From the NCBI GenBank assembly GCA_028532855.1, contig JAQQAL010000017.1, positions 1-64,000 of the forward strand: DNA of 64,000 bases, read 5' to 3'. Within the stretch, counting starts at the first letter, position 1; each line of letters starts with the position of its first letter. The notes beneath the pieces were generated by a model that saw nothing but the letters and a program-made list of their open reading frames with translations, ran no database searches and was not told the origin of the DNA. The stretch comes from Candidatus Thalassospirochaeta sargassi. Its GTDB lineage: Bacteria > Spirochaetota > Spirochaetia > UBA9216. Below are positions 26,554 to 35,179 of the stretch, piece by piece. The translations under genes and the position numbers were made by a program.

Positions 26554-27693
26554 TCAACTGATAAATCCTGTATCAACAAATGTCTTTACAGATTTGCCGC
26601 TCTCCGATATTAACTCTATACCGTCGGTGGATTTTCTTATGTCAGCCACACGATCAAAACCGTCGGGGATACGAACAAGCCCCTGTATGTATTTCACATC
26701 AAGGGGCGATTTCCCGTCAAGATTAAGCGTGGTTGTAAACCCGCGTTTTGTCAATTCGTTCTCTTCAGCGGATACTTTCAGTCCGTCGGCGAGATAACAA
26801 CAGACATCCTCAATACCTATGCAGCAATTTCGTCCTTTCCAGGGGATTCCGTGACGACCCTTGTTCTCCATCCACATCACAGTAGAGGGAAGAACTTCAG
26901 GGTTCTTTAATGCAAACCAAAGATAGCCTTCTTCTGGAACTACAGCGGCAGTCCATGCGAAATCCGCTGTCTCATCTACCCTTACCTGCAGGATATCGAT
27001 AAACCCTTCACGGGCGGGGAAAACGGAACAATCTGTATAAGGCTCATTTTTCCACCTGGTAGGAACCTTTTTAAGGCTTGAAAATTCGGTAAAGCTCTCT
27101 AAAGCATAGTACTCGTCCCCGCCACAGCCGTTGGCAGGCGATTTGGCGGTAAAACCTGTTTTAAAAGGCCCCATGCTGATGTATTTGCTGCTGCCGCCCG
27201 GGAAAATTGCATGATGTCCGGGACAGGCAGGGCCGGCAAAGCCCTCTATACTGTCGTTGGTATAAAGAACATTCTGCCCCTCAATCAGCCTTACGGTTTT
27301 AACAACCCTCCCCGGCCTTGTTATCATGTCGAATGTAAAGACGGCTTCAGTTATCCCGCCTGATTCTGAGGTTTTTTCAAAGCTCCAGGTTCCTTCCTGA
27401 ACGTCACCATGCGGCGGATGATTCTCACCGTTCCAGCTGTTATCACCGCCGAACGGCAGACAGAAAAAATCACCTCTCAGGGGTTTCAGGCAGCCGGGCT
27501 GGCTGCTCATATCAATATCTTCTTCAGCCCAGGGATTGATATAGAAGGGTTCGACTGCATTATCAGTATCCCTGAAGAATGTGACAGGTGCCATATGACC
27601 GGCAAATTCGGTCATATAAAGTTTCATATTCTTGTTCTCAATAAGCCAGCTTTTCTGACCACTGATAATTTCAGTTTTCAGCTCACCGCTCAT
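26554..27693 (-). CDS. Galactose-mutarotase/aldose-epimerase-fold protein
   Basis: A 379-residue cytosolic protein with an all-beta pattern consistent with the aldose 1-epimerase superfamily. Possible active-site elements are CPGHHAIFPGG (about residue 155) and the late KGRNCCIGIEDVCCYL segment, whose 'G-I-E-D' recalls the catalytic glutamate strand. Full identity with galactose mutarotase is not seen, so the sugar is unknown. The start overlaps the end of the AraC/URO-D chimera by four bases (ATGA), so the two are co-transcribed. It may process a sugar linked to the neighbouring PQQ-type dehydrogenase or URO-D genes, which is speculation. Confidence 0.6.
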   Translation of the reverse strand: MSGELKTEIISGQKSWLIENKNMKLYMTEFAGHMAPVTFFRDTDNAVEPFYINPWAEEDIDMSSQPGCLKPLRGDFFCLPFGGDNSWNGENHPPHGDVQEGTWSFEKTSESGGITEAVFTFDMITRPGRVVKTVRLIEGQNVLYTNDSIEGFAGPACPGHHAIFPGGSSKYISMGPFKTGFTAKSPANGCGGDEYYALESFTEFSSLKKVPTRWKNEPYTDCSVFPAREGFIDILQVRVDETADFAWTAAVVPEEGYLWFALKNPEVLPSTVMWMENKGRHGIPWKGRNCCIGIEDVCCYLADGLKVSAEENELTKRGFTTTLNLDGKSPLDVKYIQGLVRIPDGFDRVADIRKSTDGIELISESGKSVKTFVDTGFIS

Positions 27694-28613
27694 TTATATA
27701 CCCCGTATTTCTTAGCTGATTCAACAAGAACATGAAGCAGCTCTTTACTGGAGTTTCCACTCATACTGCAGCCTGAACTCAGGATAAAGCCTGATTCAGG
27801 CATCATAAACTCTATAAGATCTTTGGCATCTGCCTCAACTTCAGCAGGAGTTCCGTTACACAGCAACGCTGTATCAAGATTACCAAGCAGAGTCGTCTTG
27901 CCCATTGTTGCAGCTCTCAAACTCTTGATATCGGTTAGATGATCTACCTCAAACATTTTAGCACCTGTTGCAGGCCATATATCATGAATGCCGTCGGTTT
28001 CTCCGGTGTGTTCTTTGAACTTACGACTGAAATGATATCGTGAAACACCGACGGCAGAGCTGATATCATCAAGGCTGATCTTATGAGAATAATGCTTTTC
28101 AGCGTAATCAATTACCGTCCTTAGAAAACTGTTACCTGATATAAAACCACTGTTTCCTTCATTGGCAAGAGCAGAGATAAACAGCAGCAGTTGCCCATAC
28201 TGTTCAGCCCTATCCCGGGCTTCACTTATTGAGTAAAAACGGTTTACCGCAGCGGCAGGACAATCATCAATCGGAAGAATCCTAAGCCCCAGACGCCCGC
28301 CCATAGCCTCAACAGCTCCGGGAAAAGTATCAAGCATGATATGGCAGACTTCAACAGTACCGCTGCATGCTGAAAACCGATAGGAATGCGGCGTTTCAGG
28401 AGGCAGCATTATCAGGCAATCCTCTCTTAGCTCAATACTGCGTTCACCGAGTCTGATCACCCCATCAACGCCCCGGCAGATGTTTATCTCAAGGCTGCTG
28501 TGATAGTGAAGTCTTACAGCTTTCTCAGTTTCAAATGTTCTTATAAAAAACTTTACAGGATTTTCGCGAGAGAGACCGGCCTCTTCGAATTTCAGTCCAG
28601 AATAACTATCCAT
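27690..28613 (-). CDS. Chimera: AraC regulator N-terminus fused in frame to URO-D-like C-terminus
   Basis: The ATG at 28613 gives 307 residues in one uninterrupted frame. Residues 1-160 are an AraC-type cupin sensor (LHYHSSLEINICRGVDGVIR, MLPPETPHSYRF). Residues 161-204 are only the first helix-turn-helix of the DNA-binding domain (ISLDDISSAVGVSRYHFSRK). From about residue 207 the sequence becomes the last third of a URO-D-family protein: TGAKMFEVDH, LLGNLDTALLCNGTPAEVEA, GFILSSGCSMSGNS. The second AraC helix-turn-helix and roughly 240 residues of the URO-D barrel are missing. This looks like a deletion fusing two co-directional genes. DNA binding is doubtful; catalysis is not expected. Confidence 0.8.
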   Translation of the reverse strand: MDSYSGLKFEEAGLSRENPVKFFIRTFETEKAVRLHYHSSLEINICRGVDGVIRLGERSIELREDCLIMLPPETPHSYRFSACSGTVEVCHIMLDTFPGAVEAMGGRLGLRILPIDDCPAAAVNRFYSISEARDRAEQYGQLLLFISALANEGNSGFISGNSFLRTVIDYAEKHYSHKISLDDISSAVGVSRYHFSRKFKEHTGETDGIHDIWPATGAKMFEVDHLTDIKSLRAATMGKTTLLGNLDTALLCNGTPAEVEADAKDLIEFMMPESGFILSSGCSMSGNSSKELLHVLVESAKKYGVYK

Positions 28614-28625
28614 ATGATTGATTAT

Positions 28626-28689
28626 AGCAATATTTTTATATTTTTCAGCAATTTTATAGTACATAATACAATTTATCAGCAATATAATA
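28626..28689. promoter_or_regulatory. Three direct repeats AGCAATWTWWTA, probable AraC-type operator
   Basis: AGCAAT-rich units begin at 28626 (AGCAATATTTTTATA), 28647 (AGCAATTTTATA) and 28678 (AGCAATATAATA). The offsets are 21 and 31 bases, about two and three helical turns, the usual layout for AraC-family activators. They fill the space between the chimera gene (minus) and the URO-D gene at 28706 (plus). Assignment to the original, now truncated, AraC protein is inference. Confidence 0.5.
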
Positions 28690-28705
28690 ACATGAGGAGG
28701 ACGAT

Positions 28706-29758
28706 ATGGAGAAAATCTTTGCACCTGACTATAACCGAATAGTAAATGCCGCATTAAACAGGAAGGGGGAGATTCCTCTTTATGAGCACAACATACATGA
28801 TGATGTAATAAGTTCAATAACCGGACGCGATACCGAAGCTCTTTTAAAGGAGGGGGATCAATCCTCATTGGAAGAGTATTTCAAGATTAGAGCAGATTTT
28901 CATATCGCTCACGGTTATGATTGCTACTCATTTGAAGGCTGCATAACAGATCTCGTTCAGCAAGGTGCAGGCCTTATGGGGCATGGTGTGAGCCTGATTA
29001 AAACTGAGGCTGATTTTAATTCCTGGCCCTGGAACGAACAGCCGAATCGGTATTTTGAAAAGTTCGGTCCAATGTTCAATGCTATCCGCAAAACCCTTCC
29101 TCCAGGTATGAAAATTATAGGCGGTGTGGGCAACGGAATGTTTGAAACGATGCAGGATTTTGTTCCTTTCACCGAACTCTGCTACCTGGAAATTGATAAC
29201 CCTGATCTCTTTTCACAGCTCTGGAAAAAAATAGAAGAGAGCTTCCTGCTAATCTGGAAACAGTTTCTGGAAAACTGGTCTGATATCCTGGCAATCGGCC
29301 GCTTCGGAGATGATCTGGGGTTCAAGGCATCTACCCTGATCAAACCTGATACTATCAGAGAACATGTTATCCCGGCCTATAAAAATATAGTCAGCCTGGT
29401 TCATTCCCACGACATGCCCTTCCTGCTGCACTCCTGCGGTTCTATCTTTGATGTAATGGAAGACATAATCACAATAACCGGTATCGATGCAAAACATTCA
29501 AATGAGGATGAGATAGCACCCATGACAGAATGGCTCGAGCGATACGGGTCGCGAATAGGCAACTTCGGCGGAGTAGATATGAATGTACTATGCCTTGAAG
29601 ATGAAGCAGGCATAAAAAGCTATGTAACCGAACGCTATCATGAGATGCTAGAGTATCCAGGAACGGCAATAGGCTCAGGCAACCAGATAGCCGACTATGT
29701 TCCACCTGAAAATTTTCAGACAATGGTTAAGACTGTGCGTGAACTTAGAAGATTTTAA
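28706..29758 (+). CDS. URO-D superfamily protein (corrinoid methyltransferase-like)
   Basis: A 350-residue TIM-barrel protein of the uroporphyrinogen decarboxylase/MtaA/CmuA superfamily. The zinc motif of the methyltransferase branch is visible as LLHSCGSIFDVMED near residue 235, followed by NFGGVDMNVLC and a C-terminal SGNQIADYVPPEN segment. True HemE arginine motifs (such as PVWLMRQAGR) are absent, so it is not the haem enzyme. A strong AGGAGG lies before the ATG at 28706. It is divergent from the chimera across the repeat-rich promoter. Members transfer methyl groups between corrinoid proteins and thiols; the substrate here is unknown and no corrinoid protein is nearby. Confidence 0.82.
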   Translation: MEKIFAPDYNRIVNAALNRKGEIPLYEHNIHDDVISSITGRDTEALLKEGDQSSLEEYFKIRADFHIAHGYDCYSFEGCITDLVQQGAGLMGHGVSLIKTEADFNSWPWNEQPNRYFEKFGPMFNAIRKTLPPGMKIIGGVGNGMFETMQDFVPFTELCYLEIDNPDLFSQLWKKIEESFLLIWKQFLENWSDILAIGRFGDDLGFKASTLIKPDTIREHVIPAYKNIVSLVHSHDMPFLLHSCGSIFDVMEDIITITGIDAKHSNEDEIAPMTEWLERYGSRIGNFGGVDMNVLCLEDEAGIKSYVTERYHEMLEYPGTAIGSGNQIADYVPPENFQTMVKTVRELRRF

Positions 29759-29818
29759 TATCTATATTTTTAAAGAAAAATCATGATCAATCTTAAAAGC
29801 ACCAATTAATCCGGAGAA

Positions 29819-30958
29819 CTATTCAGCAGGAGTCAGCCTCAGAAGGCGCCCTCCCCTGTTATCTTCCAGAACCCAGATAGCCCCGTCTGGTCCTTCTTCA
29901 ACCTCGCGGATTCGTTTCTCCATGTCAAATCGCTCAATCTCTTCCGCCTCATCTCCGCTTATAAACACCCTTATCAGGGCTTCAGATTTAAGTCCACCGA
30001 TAAAAGCGTTACCTTGCCATTCGCGAAACAGAGATCCGTTGTAAATAATCAAACCTGAAGGGGCAATTGTCGGCACCCAATAAACCTCAGGGCTATGGAA
30101 ATCAGGCCGTGTATTATGATCCGGAATGTCTTTACCGGAATAATGGTTTCCCCAGGAAACCACAGGCCAACCATAATTGCCACCCTTGATTATCAGATTG
30201 AACTCATCACCATGGCGGGGTCCCATTTCATGAGTCCATAATTTTCCATCAGCATCAAAGGCAATTCCAAGCAGATTGCGATGCCCCATTGTCCAGAAAG
30301 ATCTTGCCAGTTCACCTCTGTTCTGAAAAGGATTATCCCTCGGGATTGAGCCGTCAGGGTGTAATCTAATAATTTTACCAAGGTTCTGTTCCCAGGATTG
30401 AGCTGGTTCCATCTTTTGCCGTTCACCGGAGGTAATAAACAGATATCCATCCGGATCGAATGCCAATCGATGAGAGTAGTGACCGTTTCCCGACACAGTC
30501 GGATACTGCCGCCAGATTATTTCAGGTTCGTCAAACATCGCCTCTGTTCCATTTATAGACAAAGCCCCCCGAATTACAACAGCACCCCGGTTCAGCGGCC
30601 CGTCCGCTTCCGCGTAGGAGAGATAGATCAATTGATTTTCATCAAAGCGAGGATGCAGAATTACATCGCCCAGCCCTCCCTGTCCGCCGTAGGCAACATC
30701 TGGAATACCCATAACAAGAGTTCTGCTCAGGTCATCCAAATCTACAAGCAGCAACCTGCCCGCCTTTTCAGTTACCAGCAAATTGCCATCCGGCAGAAAG
30801 GTCATTGCCCATGGTTCATCGAAGGTTCCAAATGATTCAGTATAGAGTTTAGAACCACCGGTTCCTGTTATTGTTCTTTCTCCGGTTTGGGCATAGGCTG
30901 AAAATGAAACAAGGATAAAAACCAGAATAAAAAACATATTGAAAATATTATATCTCAT
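29819..30958 (-). CDS. PQQ-dependent aldose sugar dehydrogenase-like (YliI/GSDH family) protein
   Basis: A 379-residue secreted protein with a signal peptide ending SAYA-QTG. It has the soluble glucose/sorbosone dehydrogenase six-bladed propeller pattern: [86 protein letters not shown]. These motifs match the aldose sugar dehydrogenases such as E. coli YliI. It would oxidise sugars in the periplasm if PQQ is available; no PQQ synthesis gene is in the window. It is monocistronic and convergent with the URO-D gene at 28706. Confidence 0.87.
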   Translation of the reverse strand: MRYNIFNMFFILVFILVSFSAYAQTGERTITGTGGSKLYTESFGTFDEPWAMTFLPDGNLLVTEKAGRLLLVDLDDLSRTLVMGIPDVAYGGQGGLGDVILHPRFDENQLIYLSYAEADGPLNRGAVVIRGALSINGTEAMFDEPEIIWRQYPTVSGNGHYSHRLAFDPDGYLFITSGERQKMEPAQSWEQNLGKIIRLHPDGSIPRDNPFQNRGELARSFWTMGHRNLLGIAFDADGKLWTHEMGPRHGDEFNLIIKGGNYGWPVVSWGNHYSGKDIPDHNTRPDFHSPEVYWVPTIAPSGLIIYNGSLFREWQGNAFIGGLKSEALIRVFISGDEAEEIERFDMEKRIREVEEGPDGAIWVLEDNRGGRLLRLTPAE

Positions 30959-31130
30959 ATTTTACTCCGCTATAATAAATTTAATATTTTATGGAGTCGG
31001 AGGAAAGAAATATCATCCCGATTAAATAAATGTTATGCAGCATCACAAATTCGTTTGTTATTTTATGAATCAACAAATTAACGTTCCGTTTTCTTAAAAT
31101 CAATCACCCTCTAAACCAGCAGCTATGGTG

Positions 31131-32024
31131 TTAAAGCTCCAGCCTCTCTACAACTCCACATTTTCCGATAAACACAATAAATGAGTCGCGGATAGAAGGT
31201 TCATCAACAGTTTTCACTGATATCGCCCCATCGGAATACTGCACAGCCTGCCAGCCGTCTGCAGTACGAACTATCCCTTTAACCCTGTACAGGTCAGTCC
31301 CTGCATCAACAAATAGTCTGTATAGAGATTTTTCAAGATCGGCTATAACAGAGATACCCGGAATCATCCGGGTTACCTGGCAGATATCCTGCTTTGCCTG
31401 ATCCTGTCCATGATGATGCTCATGCACATCCTTATGAACAGTCTGTTTTGCCGCATCGAAAGAAACAGCTTCCACAGCAGCCTCATTGCTGCGGAAACAG
31501 CTTCGCAACTTATTCCCGTCCTGAAGCTCAGCTTCAACATCGGCAAGCGATGCACTGCTTCGAATGTCGCTTTTAGTCAGAAGAACCATATCAGCATCCG
31601 CCAGCTGACGGTCATAAATTACAAGCCTGCCCGCGAGCTTACCATACTGGTCAGAATCGACACAAAGAAGGGTCATCACAGCACAGCCGCCTGCCGTTCC
31701 AATTGATGCAGCTATTTCGGATGGGACGGCAAGACCGGTAGCCTCAACAAGCAGCAAATCAGGCTTTTCTTTTTCACAGATCTCGGCCACTGCATCGTCA
31801 AGCATCCCTTTAAGGGTACAGCAAATGCAGCCTCCGGTTATTTCACGCATGCTGTAATTCCCCTCATCGATCATTGCACCATCTACCGGGACTTCACCAA
31901 ACTCATTTATGAGCACAGCCGTCTTCATGTCAGGAATAACATCACCGGAGTATTTTAGAAGATAATTTATAAAGGTGGTTTTTCCTGATCCCAGAAACCC
32001 CCCGATAATTATGCAGTTCATCAT
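31131..32024 (-). CDS. CobW/COG0523-family metal GTPase
   Basis: A 297-residue G3E GTPase. It has Walker A GFLGSGKTT at residues 8-16, the metal-binding GGCICC motif (CxCC) near residue 65, and LVEATGLAVPSEIA for the switch/Walker B region. A His-rich stretch HKDVHEHHHGQDQ near residue 200 fits metal handling. The CobW C-terminal domain follows (GIVRTADGWQAVQYSDG). Its ATG overlaps the end of the upstream URO-D gene (ATGA), so the two are one operon. COG0523 members insert Zn, Co or other metals; here loading of zinc or cobalamin-related metal into the URO-D-type partner is a reasonable inference. Confidence 0.9.
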   Translation of the reverse strand: MMNCIIIGGFLGSGKTTFINYLLKYSGDVIPDMKTAVLINEFGEVPVDGAMIDEGNYSMREITGGCICCTLKGMLDDAVAEICEKEKPDLLLVEATGLAVPSEIAASIGTAGGCAVMTLLCVDSDQYGKLAGRLVIYDRQLADADMVLLTKSDIRSSASLADVEAELQDGNKLRSCFRSNEAAVEAVSFDAAKQTVHKDVHEHHHGQDQAKQDICQVTRMIPGISVIADLEKSLYRLFVDAGTDLYRVKGIVRTADGWQAVQYSDGAISVKTVDEPSIRDSFIVFIGKCGVVERLEL

Positions 32025-33082
32025 AATTCCAGCAGCCTTTCTCTACTTCCATACGTTTTTGCTGCGGCAACCATGGCCTTCATATTCTCGGGTCGGGTGT
32101 TTCGTCCCATAGCACATCCGGATGACAGGAATAATCCCCTGCCCCGTGTTCCGTTTATTATTTCAATAACCTTTTCAGTAACTTCGTTCGGGGTACCATG
32201 TGCGAGCGGATAGCTTGGATCAATATTTCCCATAAGAACTACATCATCTGGAAAAATCCCCCGCGCCTCAGCCATATCAACCTGCCAGTCCAATTCTATA
32301 ATCTTAGCCCGGGTCTTAGCCATATCCTCCAGGATAGCAGTTGTATCTCCGCATATATGCATGCTCCAGGGAATTCCGTATTCCCGAACCTGCCTTGAAA
32401 GGGTTATTTCATGCTCAAGCGCAAACTGTCTGTACATATCCGGATGAATCAGATTAGGCCCCGCATATGCGTCACCGATACTGGTTGCATGTGCTCCTTC
32501 ATCAGCAATAGCCTTTGCAAAAGCGAGATTGGCCTCACGGCACCAGTCAAGTGCCTTCCATATTATCTCAGGCGGTTCGGTGATAAGTTCCATCATAAAA
32601 TTCTGCGTACCTCTTAGAAGGCAGAGCAGATCAAAGGGGCCCTGATCGGCACGACCCATGACAAAAATCCGGTCTCCTATTCTATCAACAAGGCTTCGGG
32701 TTGCTTCCAGCCAGACGGGAAGCCTGGCAGAGCTTAGGGGATCCGGTATCTCCATATCCTCAAATTGACGAAGATCAGTCACTGCTGGGTTATGCTCATC
32801 AATGACAGCCGGTTCATCAGGATTATCCCACAATACCTTTGCCCCGCAGGCCTCTGCAAGAGTAGCATCGTCAATATCGATTACACAGCCATCATAACCG
32901 TACTTCTCCTGGCTTATAACATGGCTCTCGGCCATCTTCCTGCCGTCCCTCGCAATATCACCTATTTTAAACCCTGCAGTTTCAGCTGCAAACATAAATG
33001 TCTGCGGTACAACCGGGACAAAATCAGCCAAATCACCGTCAAGTACGGTCTTACATCTCTCAAGTCCTGTCATTTCTCTCAT
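32021..33082 (-). CDS. URO-D superfamily protein (MtaA/CmuA-like)
   Basis: A 353-residue TIM-barrel protein. The zinc motif reads MHICGDTTAILEDM near residue 243, and the second cysteine region is LSSGCAMGRNT near residue 328. The central VMGRADQGPFDLLCLLRG segment is typical of methylcobamide methyltransferase-like URO-D proteins. A good GGAGGA site lies before ATG 33082. It overlaps the CobW gene and is divergent from an intact AraC regulator. The C-terminal third aligns by eye with the URO-D part of the chimera at 27690, so it indicates what was lost there. Substrate unknown. Confidence 0.83.
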   Translation of the reverse strand: MREMTGLERCKTVLDGDLADFVPVVPQTFMFAAETAGFKIGDIARDGRKMAESHVISQEKYGYDGCVIDIDDATLAEACGAKVLWDNPDEPAVIDEHNPAVTDLRQFEDMEIPDPLSSARLPVWLEATRSLVDRIGDRIFVMGRADQGPFDLLCLLRGTQNFMMELITEPPEIIWKALDWCREANLAFAKAIADEGAHATSIGDAYAGPNLIHPDMYRQFALEHEITLSRQVREYGIPWSMHICGDTTAILEDMAKTRAKIIELDWQVDMAEARGIFPDDVVLMGNIDPSYPLAHGTPNEVTEKVIEIINGTRGRGLFLSSGCAMGRNTRPENMKAMVAAAKTYGSRERLLEL

Positions 33083-33124
33083 AAGTTCCTCCTGATCCGT
33101 ACTTATATTAACATGACTGTTTTT

Positions 33125-33153
33125 GTATTGCGTTATTCATAATACCGCAGTAC
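33125..33153. promoter_or_regulatory. 29-bp dyad in the URO-D/AraC divergent promoter
   Basis: GTATTGCGTTATT and AATACCGCAGTAC pair at 11 of 13 positions around CAT. The site is 14 bases before the AraC start (33167) and 43 bases before the URO-D start (33082), so a bound protein would affect both. The binding protein is not known; AraC proteins more often use direct repeats. Confidence 0.45.
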
Positions 33154-33166
33154 TATCTCTAACATA

Positions 33167-34036
33167 ATGGACAACCGTAATCTGATAGATATTTCTAAAC
33201 ACCGAACCTATATTGAACCGGATAAATCCCTGATGCCAGCAATTACCCACATCGGTCGTCTCGATTTCAGCTCAGCGACCCGGGCGCTTGAACCCCACAC
33301 CCACAACGGAGCAGTTGAACTCTGTTATCTTGAACGGGGTGTAGCTGTATTTCAGAATACTCAGCAGCAATGGAAACTTGAGGGGGGCGATTGCTTTGTC
33401 AGCTACGCAAATGAACTTCATGGAACAGGCAGCTATCCTCTCGGGCGGATAAAACTGTACTGGATTGCCTACCACACCGATGAGCTCAGCCGGTGGCTTG
33501 CGGGAAATGCCCCGGATGCAGAGCGAATGAAATTCGCTGATGCTCTAGGCCCGGCCCTGCCTAGAATTTTTTCAGGCTCCAGGCGGATGGGGGCAGCGAT
33601 AGATTCTATAATTGATGCCTACCTTGGAAACAGCAGCCTTAAAACAATTGAGATACAGACCGCTCTGCTGAATCTTTTCCTGCCGCTGGCCCAAAAAAAA
33701 GGTAAAACGCGGATTATATCCAACGAAATACAGGCAGTTATAAAACATATCGATCAATCGCTGAATACCAGGGTTGAACTACAAGCATGTGCGGATACAG
33801 CGGGAATATCCCTGTCCAGGTTTAAGACGCGTTTTAAGGCAGAAACCGGAATCCCGCCAGGAGAGTTCATTCTGCGAAAAAGAATCGACTGGGCCTGTAA
33901 ACTTCTTGAACAGGAAGTATCTGTGACAGATGTTTCAATCGAATGTGGATTTTCATCAAGCCAGTATTTTGCCACTGTATTCAGGAAATACATGAATCAG
34001 TCACCTTCCGAATGGCTTAAAAACAAAGTTAGATAG
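33167..34036 (+). CDS. AraC-family transcriptional regulator, intact
   Basis: A 289-residue protein. The N-terminal cupin domain (about 35-160) has HTHNGAVELCYLERGVAVF and GDCFVSYANELHGTGS. The C-terminal domain has both helix-turn-helix units: LQACADTAGISLSRFKTRFK with ETGIPPGEFILRKRI between, and VTDVSIECGFSSSQYFATVF. It is complete, unlike the chimera at 27690, which stops after the first unit. It is divergent from the URO-D/CobW operon and probably controls it, responding to a sugar or similar small molecule. No ribosome-binding site is evident before the ATG. Confidence 0.93.
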   Translation: MDNRNLIDISKHRTYIEPDKSLMPAITHIGRLDFSSATRALEPHTHNGAVELCYLERGVAVFQNTQQQWKLEGGDCFVSYANELHGTGSYPLGRIKLYWIAYHTDELSRWLAGNAPDAERMKFADALGPALPRIFSGSRRMGAAIDSIIDAYLGNSSLKTIEIQTALLNLFLPLAQKKGKTRIISNEIQAVIKHIDQSLNTRVELQACADTAGISLSRFKTRFKAETGIPPGEFILRKRIDWACKLLEQEVSVTDVSIECGFSSSQYFATVFRKYMNQSPSEWLKNKVR

Positions 34037-34078
34037 CTTTTCCTTGCTCCGAAGACAGATCGATGTTAATATAAGTTT

Positions 34079-34096
34079 TGCTAAACCGTTTTAGCA
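34079..34096. promoter_or_regulatory. LacI-type operator before the lacI-like gene
   Basis: TGCTAAACCGTTTTAGCA is an 18-bp palindrome with 7-base arms TGCTAAA/TTTAGCA and a central CG step, as in LacI/PurR-family operators. It ends 15 bases before the start of the LacI-family gene, which opens the operon, so it gives negative autoregulation of the whole operon. Confidence 0.75.
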
Positions 34097-34111
34097 TCAT
34101 GTAATGACGGA

Positions 34112-35179
34112 ATGAATATGACCAACCAGAAAAAACCAACAAAAACAACCCTCCAGACGCTTGCCGGAAAACTCGGTATTTCTAAAACAACCGTTTCACT
34201 TGTACTCAAAGGCGATGGAGATAGATATAGAATAAGTAGAAAAACCCAGCAGAGGGTTCTAGAATGTGCAGAAAAAGAGGGTTTTGTTCCCGACTTCCTG
34301 GCCAGGGCCCTCGCGACAAATAAGACAGCAACAATCGGCATTATCTTTCCCGACGTTCACGAATCTTTTATGTCCGAAATGCTGAAGGGAATCGAATCAG
34401 TCTTTTATGAATCTGATTATTCCCTGATGATCTCAACAAGCGGATTCGATACGGAAATAGAAGACAGGAATATCCGGCAGATGCTTCATAAAAAAGTCGA
34501 CGGCTTAATTCTTGTACCCTATGTACCTATTGCCCGGAATAATTACAAACACAGCTATATGAAACTGTTATCAAAGACTGATTGCCCCTTCGTTTTTGCT
34601 GACAGGCTGCCTGAAAATGCCGGTTCGTTAAACTGGATTATTCAGGATGATTTTGAAGCAGCTGAAAAAGCTGTATGCCTGTTATTTGAGAAGGGCTGTC
34701 GCAGCATAGGCTGCATGAGTTTTAACCTGTCAACATCATCAATCAATAACAGACTGGAAGGATTCAAATCTGGAATAGAAGGATGCGGGCTGCCTCTGAG
34801 CAGCAGGAGCATCATTCTCCTGGACAGGCAGGACCCGCATTCTGACGACATTACTGGAAGGCTCCTCAGGGACAATTCACTCAGGACTGAGTACGACGGC
34901 CTGCTGATAACAACCGGGGGGCTTGCTCATAAAACCGGCTACCTGCTAAGGAAGGCACTTCCGGCTGACAAAGTTCCTGTAATCGCAAAATTCGGACGGG
35001 ATCCGGACTACTTTGATACGGGAATGATCCAGATAATTCAGCCGAATGTGAATATGGGAATAGCCGCAGCACGAGTGCTGCTTGATAAGATTCTGAACCG
35101 TGACAGAAGTCCGATTCAGAAAATACTTAAATCACGGATTATTGACATAGGAGAAAAAAATGAAGAGAAGTGTAATTAA
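34112..35179 (+). CDS. LacI-family transcriptional repressor
   Basis: A 355-residue regulator; the second ATG at 34118 is also possible. The HTH is at about residues 12-35 (TLQTLAGKLGISKTTVSLVL) with the hinge helix region to residue 65 (DFLARALATNKTATIGIIFP). A periplasmic-binding-protein-like sensor follows (KVDGLILVPYV, CRSIGCMSF, GLLITTGG, IQPNVNMGIAAARVLLDKIL). It is first in an operon with lyxose-isomerase-like, PfkB, mannitol-phosphate-dehydrogenase-like and symporter genes, overlapping the next gene by 20 bases. The palindrome at 34079 is its probable operator. The inducer is probably the imported sugar. Confidence 0.93.
   Translation: MNMTNQKKPTKTTLQTLAGKLGISKTTVSLVLKGDGDRYRISRKTQQRVLECAEKEGFVPDFLARALATNKTATIGIIFPDVHESFMSEMLKGIESVFYESDYSLMISTSGFDTEIEDRNIRQMLHKKVDGLILVPYVPIARNNYKHSYMKLLSKTDCPFVFADRLPENAGSLNWIIQDDFEAAEKAVCLLFEKGCRSIGCMSFNLSTSSINNRLEGFKSGIEGCGLPLSSRSIILLDRQDPHSDDITGRLLRDNSLRTEYDGLLITTGGLAHKTGYLLRKALPADKVPVIAKFGRDPDYFDTGMIQIIQPNVNMGIAAARVLLDKILNRDRSPIQKILKSRIIDIGEKNEEKCN

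Noticed and set aside
28614-28868. Extension of the AraC/URO-D chimera to 28868
   Set aside because: The extra 85 residues run across the divergent promoter and into the URO-D gene on the plus strand and do not look like AraC.
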